Under the pieces are notes generated by a model. The model was not told where the DNA came from. It saw only the letters and a list, made by a program, of their open reading frames with translations, and did not search any database. 64,000 nt of DNA from Serilophus lunatus (lineage: Eukaryota > Chordata > Aves > Passeriformes > Eurylaimidae), in assembly GCA_013399895.1 (NCBI GenBank), contig VXBA01003495.1:126708-190707 (forward strand), given 5' to 3'. This document shows, in pieces, positions 37,101 through 51,147 of the stretch (positions are counted from its first letter, which is position 1; each line of letters begins with the position of its first letter). Made by a program: the position numbers and the translations under genes.

Positions 37101-40100
37101 GCCAGTTGTAGTGCAATTTTCTTAATATTATCCCAGATACTAAGGATTGCAGGTTTGGGGCAAAAAATAAATATTTAGCAAATAGAGTGAACTTTTCAAA
37201 TAAACTTGCAAAATATATGCTTGCTTATTCCTGCTCTTGCCAAAACTAAAAATAAATCTCTGGGTAGTTGCCTGGTGAATCATTCCCTGCTATTGTAGGC
37301 TGGTCAGTCTGGACCTCAACAAAGATTATAGGGAGCACCTGCAGTAAATGATCCTAAATTGGAAATGCTGGAATAAATGCCTTGAAAGCCTCAAGAGTTC
37401 TAACCTTGAGTGTTATGTCAGGGTATGACTTAAACTGAACTGAAAGAATGAAGAGGGAACCTTACTGTTTAGGGGAGGAAAGGGGTCTTCACTGTTGGGA
37501 GGAGTTGTTGGGTTTTTGGGGGGTGTTGGGGTTTTTTCAGTTCTCTGTTCACCATGGTGTCACCGATGATAATTTTATATTGACATATCAAGTCTGTTGT
37601 CCGTTAGCAAGATAACCTCATATGAAGGCTAAAATCTGAAGGATGGAATTTCCAGCCTTTCCCTGGCTGGTACAGCTGGATGCTCCACCTTAAAGTCCAT
37701 GTTTAATTTGGCTCATTTAAACAGCTGGTATCTAATTGGAAGACTGTTTCAAGTGCAGGTACAGACTGAAAGCTCATTTTGCTGCCTTTTGGGGTTCTAT
37801 ATGGTACAACATAATGAAGAAACTCAAACCTGATATTTTCTAAGATGTCTTTTAAAAAGCTGGGGCAAGAGTGGGTTGGTTATGGAGTTGATATTTGAGA
37901 CCATATACTCACACCCTTTTGAAAAGCAAACCTTTCCCCTTCATCACTAATTTATTGTAAACAAGATGGGGAGCTGGCTGGCTATGATTTTTCATTTCAG
38001 AATAAAACAAGACATAGAGTTGCTCAATATTACAGATATCAGAAATAGTTTATTGGTTTTATCCTTAATGACACATCTGAAATTCACAAATAGCCCTAAG
38101 AATCAGTATTTGGACGTAGTCTTCAGCTAAAGCATATTGATTAGCAGCTGCAGCTTATGAATTTGATTTACTGCCCACTTTAGCTAGATAAAGCAATATA
38201 ACATCAGATAATACATGTTTTGGGGATAGCAAATAGCTTTTTGTAGGAACTGTAAGGAATGATTTTAAATGAAAAATTTACTCTGGTGAGTAATCCTCTA
38301 CAGATCCAGACATCATGTTTCATGTGATTAAAATGATTTAGAATTTTTTTTTTCAGAGCATTAGTTACCAGACTATCAGATGTTTTGAGATGTGTAGAAT
38401 AGGCTTGATTTTCAGACACAAGCCTGTGTGTACTGTCAATCTTCTGCTGCCTGTTTGCAATGCCTCAGGTCTTTCCCCTAATCCAAAGTTCCTGTTCATC
38501 ATGATATTTCTTTTTACACTAAGGAGGTAAAAAGCATGACTCCCCATTACTGGAGATAAGAGCCATACCTTTGTATGCCTGTTGAAATGAAAATTAGAGG
38601 TACTGTACACTTGAACTTTGATGTCTCATTTGGTTTTCTTCACTGCTGACTTAAGTTCGTTTTGCTTTCCAGGTCTTTGTTTTATCCTCAGTCTGTAAAT
38701 GAGCAGATAAACCTTCCACTGATCTCACAAGAGCTGCTCAGTGACAGAGTGGGCACCGCTTCGGTGGCCAAGGGAAAATAAAAGGCCCATTTCTGGGCTC
38801 ATTCCCACTCAATTTTATGAACAGGAGAACTGAGCCTCAGTTTTGTTTCTGGAACTATTACTGCCTGAGAGAGAAGGAGTTTCGTAGTCTGTGCATTCTT
38901 TGTTGTGTTTATCTTGGCATGTGATGTGCTTTCAGTGGCAGAAGTTTCCAAAAATCTGAGTTGTTTTACCTGTCCTGTTTTACGTCACTGGGTTCAGGTC
39001 TAGGAGCATGGTGTAAACTTCAAAGAGAAATCTTGCTACAGTACTTCCTCAAAATGCTATAGTTCCAACCTCCCTGCGAGGAGTAGAAAAAAAACCCCTA
39101 TTTTCTGGCTTCTCTATTCTTGGGTTCTCTTCTTGGTATACCAGTGCTATAACAATCTCCTTGCTGGACCCTAAAATCACTAGAAATAGGCAGATGTACA
39201 GTAAATACAAGGAAAGCATTTTGCACTGTCATACATTTGAGGAAGAGAGAAACCAACAACTAGATATTACACTGAGTATTTAAAGGTAGTTTAATTCTTC
39301 CTGCAAGGCTGGGAAGCTATGGTTTTCAACTGGCTAACTGTAGATATGAAAATGCTTCTAGATATTATATTAGTTATCACAGGTGTTAATGAACATCTAC
39401 TGAATTGTATCTGAAATGGAAAACAATGGGAAAGTGAGGAATCCCATTAGAACAGCAAACATTGCTGACCATGATTGAAATTGCATATACTTTGGAAAGG
39501 TCAGGCCCTGTTTTAAATGATCAGTTGAAGCACATAAAATATTATCTGTTCTTGTTGATGACAACTATTCTTTCTTCATCCATATGTTTTTACTTTTCTG
39601 CTGAAATAATTTACCATACAGTTACCTTTAAAATGAGTATTCTTACGCACTATATATTACCTCTCTAGTTTAATTTATTGGTTTTCTCTTTTTTTTGCTG
39701 GAACAGAAATTTGGCTAAGCTTGTCCCTTGCAAACTGTTTCCACAAAATTGGAAGATATACCTATGGCTTACGCCTAAACCTAAACTCAAATCCATAGCA
39801 ATGCCTTGCAGTTGTGGGAAGCTCTGAAGAAGTAAATTCACCTGAAGTCTGATCCTTTCATCTTCCTGAAAAAAAGCATGCATCATGCCTACTTTAAAGA
39901 AAGGAATTTCAAGATACAGAGCTATAGTAAAGTTCATAAGTACCTGAACAAAATTATGCATCTAGGCTGAGACCAGGAATCAGGCTATGCCAAAACTACC
40001 TAAGAAAACCAAGACGTAGCAAGTGGTGGCAAGAGGCTTAAATGAGCTTTTTAAAATTTTAGGTCCACGAGAGGAACATTTGGATTCGTGAGAGTTTTAG

Positions 40101-42639
40101 CATGACTTAATAGATCATTGCACAGTGACGCCCACGACAGTTACTGATGTTGTGCACTGGAATCTGTCTGGGACTTCAGTGAGAACCATGGAGACAGGCA
40201 GAAGTGGAACTGTATTTGTGGCATTGGCATCCCACGTGCACATATAGGAAAAAGAATTTAGTTATATCCTAAGATGTGTATTTAAACTAGGGCAATTGTG
40301 TGAGTATGTATCTCTCCTCATGCAGCTGCAGATTTCCAGTGTGGTCAAATGATCCCATTGACAAAAGCCCTGAGGTGTCTAATTCCATTTACTTCAATGG
40401 TGTCCCAGTACCTGTGTGGATCTAAGCTTCAGTAAAACCTCATAAGTGAGTGAGTGTAGTTACACAAAGCTGTCAAAATTGTATTAAGATGAGAAAGTTA
40501 AAAATGAAAATTTCTGGTTTATTTACCAATGCAAATGAAATTAACAATGGAAAAGAGCTGCCTAATAACACTTTTTTTCTGTGTTTTCACAGTCCTTTCT
40601 CCTCTCCTCCCTAGTATATTCTTGCTTTCCAGCTGCTATTTGATCTTGCCAGTCCCTACTTGAAATTATTCCTTACAGAACCTCACCCCGTGTAGCATTT
40701 CGGCAGAGCTATTGTCCTTTTGTCTGCTGCCTGTAGATCAGCTTTTACTGCTAAACAGCTTCTTTATAAACCCCAATGAAACCTTCTCTCTTGCTTTTTG
40801 TTTCTGTTGAGAACAAGACCAAAGGTTGAAGAAAGTTTTAAGTCCTGAGGTGTGCAAAGCCTTCCAATCCCTTCCTGTGTTTCAGTGTTAGTTACTGCTT
40901 TGGCCTTTACCTGATTTTCTTTGCCAGCCAGGATGGGGCACACCCTCAAATAGTACAATACAAACCCATCTAATTAAGAGCTATTCAAGCTCTTTTTTTA
41001 AATATTTGCTTCAATAAATGCCCATGTCAAGCAATAGTCACACTCCACCTTTCAAAACCCTGCACTCCGGTGCAGAAACCAGCAGTACAATTGTAACTTG
41101 CTTTTGGGTCTGAACCATCATTGTAAAGATTCTCAGCTTGTTCCCAAGCCTGGGAAAAGGTCAGTTGCCAAGGCTTTGCTTGTCTTTTGTAGCATTCGCA
41201 TGCTCTATAACAGTTTGTACAAGTGATACCAAAAAGTATTATTTGGGGAAAGGTAAAAACAGCAGGACAAATATGGCTTCTTGAGATTGATAACTTCTGC
41301 ATGTGAATACCCAGTGTGCATTAGCAAGTGGGATATTTTCAGGATGAACGCGACACCCAGCCTTTGGTATCTGCACATAAGATCCCACCTGCCAGTGCAT
41401 GTGAGGAATTTGCTTTTAGACATAGATCTGTGCAAATCAACATGCAGAATTTTGAAAATGTTCTTCCTGTCTTGCTTAGGGATTGTAGCATCAGCTGGAG
41501 CATCCTTGCATCCTTCATGTGACACTCCAGTGGCAGTGGACCTGAGGAGGCTCTGAGTACCACGTCTCTCCTAGAGCACTTTGGTAGTCCCCTGAGAGGA
41601 AAGAGGCCTTGCTCAACTAGCAAAATGGAAAGTAAAAGCTACTGCTTTTACTCAAAAGCGCATCTTTGCCAAATCAAACCTACTTGTGGGAGCTGTGTTG
41701 CTGCTGCATGTTGGTGTGACAGCTCCACCACCTGCTTTCATCTGCCTTTTAAGTAGCATGGTAATAGCATTTGGATATTTTTGCCAGATTTGAGAAGAGG
41801 TATGGTTTGCTAAATGCTTGACTAAGGAAAGAACTTGGAGAAAAGTAATTTTTATGTGATAAAACAGAACTAAATTTTTGGGGAGGGATCCTCTTGTATA
41901 ACATCCGTATCTGTTAGTGAATGTAACCACTAAATTCTTGTGAATGTGAGTGGCAGGATCTTATCTGAAGATGCAGCTGACGGTGGGGACTAGGTGCCTT
42001 TATACTCCAGTAGGAAGCAGTGCATGCTTACAGAGGATTTTAAACCTGAGGCTCATCATCCTTTCTGATGGATGAGTTCCCAACATGCAGAAAATGTGAG
42101 GAATTTTCACTCATATAAGTGGTTTAAGAAAGGCATACTGACAGTCCCTTTTTTATGCTGGTGGCAATGTATCATCACTGCGCCATTTTAATGTCTTACT
42201 TACAGTTGCTCTGTTACCTGCGCTGTTAATCTTCACTCTGAACTTGCCCAGAGGCTGTTAAAAATATGCCTGAAGATGAAGATGCCTTGCTGTATCAGTA
42301 GTTAGAGAAACCTGCCCATCTAATAAACTGGGAAGATTTTTGGCCCCAAGTCTCTCTTCTGACAGAGCTGGGTCAGAGTCCCCTCAGGCATGAGGGAAAC
42401 AGAATTTAGGGAGCCAACTTCATTTTAAGTGTTTTAAATGTCAGGTTAGGTATCTCAGTGCTGTTGATGGGGCTCAAAAACTATTAGGCAAATTCCAGTG
42501 AGAAAAGTCCACGGAGAACTATTAACACAAAGATGGGATTATAACCCCGCCATGGGAATTTCTCGAACAGCGTTGATCTCTTGTCAGAAGTGAGAGAGCA
42601 TAGCAGTGGAGTTATTTCATGTTCATCTTATTCAGGAGA
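34136..42639. other. Intergenic desert, no gene recognised
   Basis: 8.5 kb of AT-rich sequence. Open frames are all under 100 codons and show no protein family. A G/T-rich patch lies at about 37495-37540. I see no CR1 or SINE that I can name, no splice-coupled exons and no RNA gene. Conserved regulatory elements may exist but need alignment to detect. Confidence 0.6.
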
Positions 42640-42735
42640 TGAGAAAAGGGAATTATTTGGTATCAGTTACTGTCTAGAGGGTGCTGGACTAGATGGATGT
42701 TTGGTCTGACCTGGTAAAAATCTGTCTCTTGTGAG
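42640..42735 (+). mobile_element. Old CR1/L3-like 3' fragment (tentative)
   Basis: GGTGCTGGACTAGATGGATG, then TTTGGTCTGACCTGGTAAAA, resembles the 3' tail of sauropsid CR1/L3-type LINEs (GGGCTAGATGGACC..TTGGTCTGACCCAGTA, as I recall it from turtle and crocodilian genomes). It differs from the younger avian CR1 tails elsewhere in this window, so it would be an ancient insertion. Boundaries are approximate. Confidence 0.45.
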
Positions 42736-43861
42736 AAAAAAAAACAAACAAGGTCTATGTGGTTTTATGGGAGAAAAGGTGCTGGGACTTGAGCTCAAGA
42801 GGATATCCTAGGCTATGGAGGTAGCTTTGATGAAAGCATTTCCCAACAGAAAGATAAAACACAAAATTCTCATGACTCTCCTCAGGAATTTCACCTGAAC
42901 TTGGCATCTGAGCTTTGAGGAGTTTCAGCTTGGAGTGGAGTCCAAAAACTGAAGCTCTTTAGTGAACCTGGCTTTGCTATCACAACAAAAGTAATTTGCA
43001 CCAAAGCAGTGACCTTTTACAAAAAAAGTACAGTAAAAGCTACATTCATCAGTGCTGTTTTCTCTGTGGTTCAAATCTAACAGGCGCCCTTTGCAATTGC
43101 TACAGTGAAGTGTAACTTTGCTGTATTTTATCTAATCGTGGCTGTACTTTTGCACCTCATGTACTCATTTATAGGCAGATAGAACTTACTAAATGCTTTT
43201 GAATTCCTCTGCATGGGAGCTGCACGAACAGAAGGGATGGCTTTCTGCTCGTGGAGGTGAACAGGAGATCTGTGTCTGCAGTAGAACATGAAGTATCTTT
43301 AAAATGCCTTGTCATATTCAGCATAAAAAAAACCCACAAAAAACCCCCACCAAACCAACAGACACAAAAGACAGTTCCAGGCATGTGCAGGGTGACATGA
43401 TGTGCTGGGGTTTATAGCGGTTAAACTGGCCAATGTTCAAACAATAAAATACTCAGAATTACACAGTAAAAGACAATGTCCTTCCTTCTACAGGGAGGGG
43501 CTGATGTGAAAGGCTTTTCATCCACATCCTTTGGGAGGACCTCACCTCCTTCCCAAAGGAGACACCCAAATCCGTCAGCTCCAGGAGCTTTCCCTTTGCA
43601 GCTTTTATACTCATGTACTCTTTTTAATGACTCCAGATTTTAAACTGACCTACCAAGGGAAATATTTTTTAAATCGATTACGTTCCAATCTTAAAATAAT
43701 CTAGATTGCCCTGGCGAAAGTCTAATCTGCAAGAAGAGTGAGAATTTTACCTGTACAATTCCAGCTATGTGAGGCTGACCCTTTTGTGTGTACATAAAAT
43801 TGCTTAACATTGATCATTTCCCAAGCTGGCATATAGTAGCTTCCTATAGTTTATGTTCTTA
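42736..43861. other. Intergenic, nothing recognised
   Basis: Contains an A/C-rich low-complexity patch (about 43324-43365) but no identifiable gene or transposon. Confidence 0.6.
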
Positions 43862-44009
43862 GACTAGCTCATTTCATTCAAGGGTGATGCTAGTAATGTC
43901 AAGGTTGTAGGTTCAATCCCCCCTTATGGGCCAGTCATTTAAGAATTGGACTTGATGATCCTTGTAGGTCCCTTACAGCTCAAAAAATGCTGTGATTCTG
44001 TGTGATTCT
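43862..44009 (+). mobile_element. tRNA-Ile-derived SINE with CR1-type tail
   Basis: A tRNA-Ile-like head runs from TAGCTC (43865) through GGGTGATGCTAGTAATGTC (anticodon arm, mutated) to the B box GGTTCAATCCC (43910-43920) and the acceptor-stem end ATGGGCCA. The tail, GGACTTGATGATCCTTGTAG, then GTCCCTTACAGCTC and TGTGATTCTGTGTGATTC, is CR1-like. It has the same architecture as the copy at 28781. Its B box is closer to consensus, but the anticodon and D arm are degraded, so it is a SINE and not a tRNA gene. Confidence 0.8.
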
Positions 44010-47000
44010 TGAGCAACAGTCTCAGTCTCATGGAGACTGACTGTCTTTTTACATCACTGTAATGACCCCAAGGAAAAAAAAATCACTAAAAGTATTTCTT
44101 TTGTCATAGGTACATCCAAGGGCTTTTATTTAAGGGACCTCTAAGTTCCTCTGAAGCAGAGCCTACTGCAAGTTGCATCACCAACTTGAGGCAAGGAAAT
44201 CAGACAACTGACTTTTAGTAACTACCAAGTTTTTAACCTGTAGGAATTATGAATCCCAGGTGCAATCTACTACTCACAAAGGTTTTTTCTCACCCTCGTA
44301 TGAGTATGAAAATATGCAGTTTACAAGCTTTAGCTGTTGGGCACTGACAATAGCTGCTGTTACTGATCCTTTTTGGAGGATTTAAGCTTTCTCTAAAAGC
44401 CTTAACATTTGGCTTTTGATACATCAGTCTTAGCACTCACTTTTCTCTCTGAGGTCTCCAGAGGCGTGCTGAAATTGCAGATTGGTACTTCAAGGGAAAA
44501 CGCTACCATGAGATTCCAAGAGGTTTTAATCAGGCTTTTAATTATGTTAAACATAAATATCCTAAAGCTTTATTCATTAGGAACAGGGGTATAAATGTTG
44601 ATTTTTGTGCTTGCAGGCCTTTCTCTTGAAACTGGTGACACAGCTAAGGACACAGCACTCACAGGCTTTCTAAAGCTATCTCCTAGCCATAACTAATAAC
44701 ACACTGTAGGAATAGTTTAATTTGGCTTAAATATAAGAGTACTGTACTCTACTGTCTATAACTAAATCAGGAGGAAGAAAAGCCTCCCCTTCTTTGGGGA
44801 GGGATTATTAATCCATGTTCTTAACACTCATGCAAAAGTATGTCTGGGTGCTTAACGTGTTACAAGGATTGGATGGTTCACTCTGACAGAAGTGGTGGAG
44901 AGTTTTAAAAAGCAGCACGTAGACCTCTTTCCAGTTTATTGTATCACCCTTGTTTTGTCTTGGGCCTGGAGCAATCTCAGTGGTCACAAAAATAGTTTTT
45001 AATCTCTTCTCTGTTGCCTTCCCCAGTAACTCCATTCACATGGTGTGGTTGCTGCTGTCCTCTGCTCAGCTGTGTGTAGCTGTTAAGGTGTAGGTGAGAG
45101 ATCCTTTGCTCTGAATTCCCTATGTAAGGCTTTTCAATTTCTCATCTACGTGTGCTAAGTAGCTCTGCTTTTTGCTGTCTTAGAAAAGCTGTTCAGTGGA
45201 TGTTTCCCACACTGCATTCACAAGCAGGGCCAGCTCCACAGAAAGTGATGGCATGCTGCACAAGGCCCATATCCACTTGAAGGTCTGCTTCTGAAAATGT
45301 CCAGAAGGAACATGCAAGGGCATGGATTTGAAAAGTTATGTCTTCTGCAGCAATCAGAACTGAGTGGAGTGATTCCTTTGTTACTTGAGCAATAAATTAT
45401 TTCATTGGATAAGAGAAACTGTCCTCTCATTAATCAATAACAGTTTTAAACAAAAAATATTCGAAGGGTAACAAATGGTCAAGTGAAGGAAGCAGCTCTC
45501 AGTGAAAATGCAGTAGAGGTCAAGGTGATAATAGAAGTTAAACTACAATCTCAAGACTTGGGAAATAGAATGACAGATAAAAACAAAAGTCAGTACAGTA
45601 ATGGGTCCAGGAAAAATAAGCCTTACAATGGTAAACTCTTTAGAAGTTACTACTATTCAGTAAAGAGAGCTTAAAACTGTTATGTTGGCTATTTCACCAA
45701 GAACACCATCTCAGTACTTTCTGGTAGTCCAGAGAAGTAAATCAGATGTTAAGACTTCTCAGTAAAGGAAAAGACAGCAAACCTGAAAATTGTAAGTTCA
45801 TGGTCTGACCACGGTGTGACTGTCGAAGGCAGTTCTGGTCCTTATTTCATTGAAAATATGATAGGGTTAGAGAAAGTGTATAGAAAGGTGAAAAGATGGT
45901 CATAGATTTGGAAAGGTTCTTGTTCAAGATGAGATTAGACAGATTTGCTTGGGGAAAAAGAAAGTGTAATAGAGGAAAGACATAACACAGCTATACAAAT
46001 CACAAACGGCGAAGAAAGGTGAGCAGAATGCCATTATTTTCTCTCTGTGCAAGTGCTTGAGAAAGCTGATTTAAAGCAGTCAGGAAGTATTCTTCACAGC
46101 CAGGGTGCCATGGAGACAAAAAGTATCAGTAGGTTGAAAAAAGTGTTATGAATAGATTTGCAGATAAAAAAAAAGAGCATCAAAACTATTTAAATACAAA
46201 GATATGGATTAAATCCTTGTCTCAGGTAGTATCCATCCAGACTGTTAGGATCTGTGAGGATATACCAGAGGATGTGTAGTTGTGCACTTGCTTCTTTCTT
46301 ACACTCTTTTCCTAAGCACTTGCTACTGTCTGCCACAGAAGCCAGCTACTGGCCTGGATGGACCTTTGCTTGGATCCAGTGTGGCTGTATTTGGGCACCA
46401 TAAATCTGTTTGGGAGGCAAATACTGAAATTAAGTTTATGCATCAGATAGTGCTGGAAGATATGCACTACCTTATGAGTCCCATAAAAAATATAAAAGCC
46501 ATCTATCATTCTCTTGTAAATATATGGGAGGAAGGTATTATAAAACCATGTGATGTGCTTGTTATCTATGCTCTGTCAGACTGTTGATACTAACTCAGTA
46601 CTGTTATATTGCCACAGATGATGTTATTTTCATAACACAGGTCATGGCAGAACCTTGACGCCAGAACTTATGATAGTTTAAAAGGTTATTTTACTGTTAA
46701 AGTCAAATGGTGGCTTTGAGATCAAGGTCTTGCTACCAGTTGATCTGGTTTAACAAATTCTTATATGTGATCTTAAAAGTTAGGATGTGCCTAAACTGCA
46801 GGTCTGAGGTGAATTAGAGTTCACAGCTTTAGATAAATCTCTCAAAACATGACTTCAAAGAACTAATAGTTTACCAAATATTGCAAACCTGAATAAATTA
46901 ACAACCTTAACCCTTGTGTTAGAGAGGGCTGAGAAAAGGTGTTTTTTGCATGATTAGAGAGAGATCCAGACTAAAGAGTCGTTTTTCTTTAACAGAGAAC

Positions 47001-50000
47001 ATCCACATTTTCCCATTTATGTAGTAACGTTCATTATCAAAGTGCTTTACAAACATGAGTTAGCTAGGGGCTATCAAGTAGACATGCACTAGAATAACCT
47101 TTTTTTAAAATGAGAAGACTTCCCTGAAGAAAATTCACGTCTTAAAAAGCTTCTCTTGGCAAAAGGCACTAGAAAGGTGAATTTTGTGAGGCCAGCTTTC
47201 TTTTATATCCATGTCTCTGCTGTGTTGTATCTTCACAGTATTTTTTTATGTTGTTGCTTGAATTAAGGACCAAATATTTACTAAAGGGATAGCTGACAAC
47301 CTAGTAGTTATTAAAAAATAGCTGTCTTCTTGTAGCTGTGACTGAGTTCAACTGAACTTCACTTTCTATAATCCTGTTCCTGTTGGCAAACTCCGCTTCT
47401 GCAACTGAGTTTCCCATGAACTTATGACTCACAACAATGCCACCTTCTGAAATCCTAATCTCTGGTTTAGAAATCACTCCTTTCTCTGGAATATTCCCTG
47501 TAGGTTAAGTTCACATACTTGCAATAGCAAAGCCATTATTCACTGATCGTCTTACATTCTCTTCTTGAAAGGGGAGAGAGAGTACAGCATTTCGGAGAAG
47601 CTGGAAGCTGGCAATTCAGGTGAAGCAAAGCTGCATCTGCTGATGCCCTTTGCTATGAGCTACTGGAAATGGATGTTTTAGCAAACAGACTTTGGGGTTA
47701 AAGACAATGAATCATTTCACTTTAAACAAAAAAAAAACACAAAAACAAACAAAATAATCCCTTGACCAAACTTTCAGTGGAAGCAGTCTTTGCTCCTGAG
47801 AAATGGCTTGTGAATGTAAACAGTGAATGCAAAAGAAGGGCAAGAAGGGAAAGCTGGAGGTAAAGCTGGTCCTCATCTGCCTTAGAATTTCACTTGTGAT
47901 CTGCCGAGTTTTGAAAAGTTGGTGAGAAACATGCCTTCCAAGTAAATGGATGGGATATTTCCAGGAGAAATTGAAAGGCAAGTAATAACAATCCTGGAAC
48001 TTAACATTGCCAAGCTCAGAGCTGGCAGCACTGGCTAAAATGCTAAATTCTGCCTCTCTGTTGGCAGGTTTTGTTTTCAGGAAAAGCTGAGCTCCCCCCT
48101 TGAAAATCCCTTAAATTACTTTTCAAGTTGAGTGTCCAAACCATGAATCACTGCTTCTTGTGCTAGTTAATGATCAACTCAAGTTTGTATATCTGTTTAA
48201 ATGCCTTGGTGTTTTCTGTGGAATATTTTTCACAAAGTATGAAGATATGTTTCAATGTCTTCTATTGTAAATGAAGAACATTTCAATGAAGAAAAGCAAC
48301 AGAAAAATTCTTACTGAATTTTTTTTGGGAAATGCTAATACATTTCAAACATCCAAGTTCTGCTGCCCTCCAGTAGGAAAAAAAATAACATAAAATTCCC
48401 CTAGCCATTCTTGAAATGTTTCTTCTAGGTTCCAGCTGACCTCAGACAAAGCAGCCTGCTGATTTTTAAGGAACTGAAAGAAGACAAGGAGGAGCTTAGT
48501 CATCGGTTAAGAGGGAAATCACCATTAAGAACCATGGGAATATGTCTGTTAGGAAAAACTTTGCTTTAGAATGGAATTTACCAGGAAAGTAGTGCAGAGA
48601 CTGCGTACAAAGGCAGGCTGGGGTAGTAGAACAATCAGGGCAGAGAGAATTGCTGCAGTCTGGATGAGCTGCATTGCAGAAGTAACTCAATGAAATTAAG
48701 AAAACCAGTAATTTACCAAAGAGTCTATAGTCTTAATTAGTATAAGATCTCTATAATTTTACTGGCAAGACATTTGATGTACTGTTTTCCAGTTTATTGC
48801 AGTAACAGCAGGAAGTCTCTTTGAAAGGAAAACAACATCAACAACAAAAAAAGCTGTAGAAAAGTAATGATTGTGTCACATGTCCAAGCTTCTGAGTCCT
48901 TTTCTTCCTGAAGTTGTGTTCTGACCGCTGTGACCAAGAACTCCATGCTCCTTGATACTTGGAGTCCTTTAAACACTGTGACTCATTTTTTACACCTAAC
49001 AATGCTACTAAATTGTTGCAGGAAAGGTGTTGAATCAAGGGTAGCGTGCTTGGGAAGCAATGCTTCAAGTCTGTTCTGTGTTGATGAGTTTGCAATTGGA
49101 GCATGCATCCAAGTTTGAATCCTTCAGGCATTAAGAAAGGAGGATAAGTAAAACAAGTTTATGAGATGTACTTAATATGCATGAGCAGAAGCCTAGAAAG
49201 CATGATATATGAGGACAGACAGAGAAATTAGAAGGCTTTAATCTAGAAAGGAAAAGAAAGAGGAGGAAACATAATGGCCTTGAAACACTATAAAATTGCT
49301 GTAAGAAAGAATGATCTGCTTCCCTTGTCCTTAGTAGCTAATGCAGGGAGTAATAGGTCTTGACTACAAAGAAGCAGCTTAGATTTGACATTTGAAAAAG
49401 CAAAGCTTGGAAGGCTTGCCTTCACTATGACAGCTTTAAGATAAGGGCCTCTCTGAAATATAGCCGACATTGCCTTGGGGCAGGAGGCTGGAGCAAGGGA
49501 TCTCTTTAGATTTCTTCCAGCCTTCCAAGCAGTTGGTTGTGAAGGGAGAGATAATCGCTGGCTGTCTCTGTTGGCTGTTTTATGGACCTAGGAGGAGCAT
49601 TCCCATCGAGGAAAGAAATTTAAATGAAGCTGATCTTGTGTAAAACATTTGTCTGGTCCTGGGAAACATGCTGAATTATTGCAATTCCTGTATGGACCCA
49701 TGATAATTTTGATACCAGCTAGGACCATCACCACCTTCACAATATCTGGCACGTACTATGTGATGGCAGAGTAATATAAAGAAAAGACTCTTACTAGGCA
49801 TAATGTAGGATCTTTCTCAGCAGTAAGATTTGTAAGGGTTATAAAAGCTAAAACTTGGCCCTTTCATAATTACTCTGAGGATTGCAGCTGTCTGGCCTCG
49901 GAGAAACTGGAGCCATAAATTACTTCTGCCAAACACATGTTAAAAGGAACTACTAGCTCTGATGAAGAAGCAGGTTCTTCTGCAAGAACTGGTGAGCGCA

Positions 50001-50804
50001 GGTGTTGCCAGGGTCCAGAGCAAACCAGTGTGGGAGGATTCCAAGTTTCAAGCCAATATATGTGCTTTACTCTCCCAGCGCTTCCCACACAAACTTTTAC
50101 CTTTTCTAGCCTGAGCTGCAGCAAATCATTTCTTAACCAAGTTAAAAATCCATTTAAATAGTTTGGTCTGCATCTAGAGAACTCTAAAACAAGCATGAAA
50201 ACACAAGGGAATGCTTCAACTCGGCCCCTTGCAGCAGTTCCTGGATGTTTCTTTTACACAGTGGGGAACATAGTGCCCGCCCTGGAGTTGCACAAATCTG
50301 AGGAGACAGCAAATATTCACATTCACATCTGTCAGCAGCAGGCATAGCCTTTGGGCAGTAAATCTACCAACTTAGATTAGTGATCAGCAATAAAAATCCA
50401 ATTATTAAATAGCAGCGAAAGTCTTTGGCTGGGAAGTTTTAGAGCATGGAGCAAGAACTGGCATTTTCTGGCCATCCATAAAGTTCAGCAGGAGGTTTAT
50501 CTGTTTACCTAATGTGGCTGGCTTTCCTGACAACAAGAGGAGGACATGGTCTCACTGCTTCCTTGTAAACAGATTTCATAGACTTCTCACTTTTTTTTGT
50601 GGGAGAAGGAGAGCAAGTTAAAAGTTGCCTGGATAAGCCTGTCCCAAAACCTTCAAGTAAGAGGGAAATTGCAGAACAGCATGTCTCTGAAGCAAGGAGA
50701 TCTAGGTGCAGATGGCTGAGCCTGCACCCAGCTGCCCTCACTCTGTTAATGATCGGAAGTTAGTCTAGCTTCCCTCTAGACAGAAGGATCTGGGCACTGT
50801 CCTG
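44010..50804. other. Intergenic desert, no gene recognised
   Basis: 6.8 kb of AT-rich sequence with short, featureless open frames (largest 101 codons, 46282-46587 +, no known motif). An old repeat-like phrase CAAAGTGCTTTACAAACATG occurs near 47038 but could not be assigned. No CR1 or SINE is evident. Confidence 0.6.
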
Positions 50805-51147
50805 GTGCTCACTAATCTTATCACCCTCTACAACTGCCTGAAAGGAGGTTGTAGCCACGTGGGGGTCAGCCTCTTCTCCCAGGCAACTAGTGGACAAGAC
50901 AAGAGAACACAGTCTCAAGGGAGATTTAGGCTGGACATTAGGGAAAAATTCTCCACAGAAGGGATAATTAGACATTGGAATGGGGCTGCCCAGGGAGACG
51001 GTAGAGTCACCATTTCTGGAGGTGTTTAAGGAAAGACTAGACTTGGCACTTAGTGCCATGGTCTTGTTGATAAGGTGGTGTTGGGTCATAGGTTGGACTT
51101 GATGATCTCAGAGGTCTTTTCCAACCCAACTGATTCTGTGATTCTGA
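50805..51147 (+). mobile_element. CR1 LINE 3' fragment, decayed
   Basis: Encodes the C-terminal end of CR1 ORF2 (ITLYNCLKGGCSHVGVSLFS.., then GRFRLDIREKFSTEGIIRHW), with an indel near 50992-51000 that shifts the frame before the usual PREVVESP segment. It continues into the CR1 3'UTR (GGTTGGACTTGATGATCTCA, then GAGGTCTTTTCCAACCC) and ends in the terminal octamer-like repeat GATTCTGTGATTCTGA at 51132-51147. It is 5'-truncated and inactive. Confidence 0.9.

Noticed and set aside
43862..43933. tRNA-Ile gene candidate
   Set aside because: A good B box, but the anticodon arm and D arm no longer pair and a CR1 tail follows; SINE, not tRNA.
47015..47090. Phrase CAAAGTGCTTTACAAACATG resembling an old amniote repeat
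   Set aside because: Too short and diverged to name a family by eye; left unannotated.
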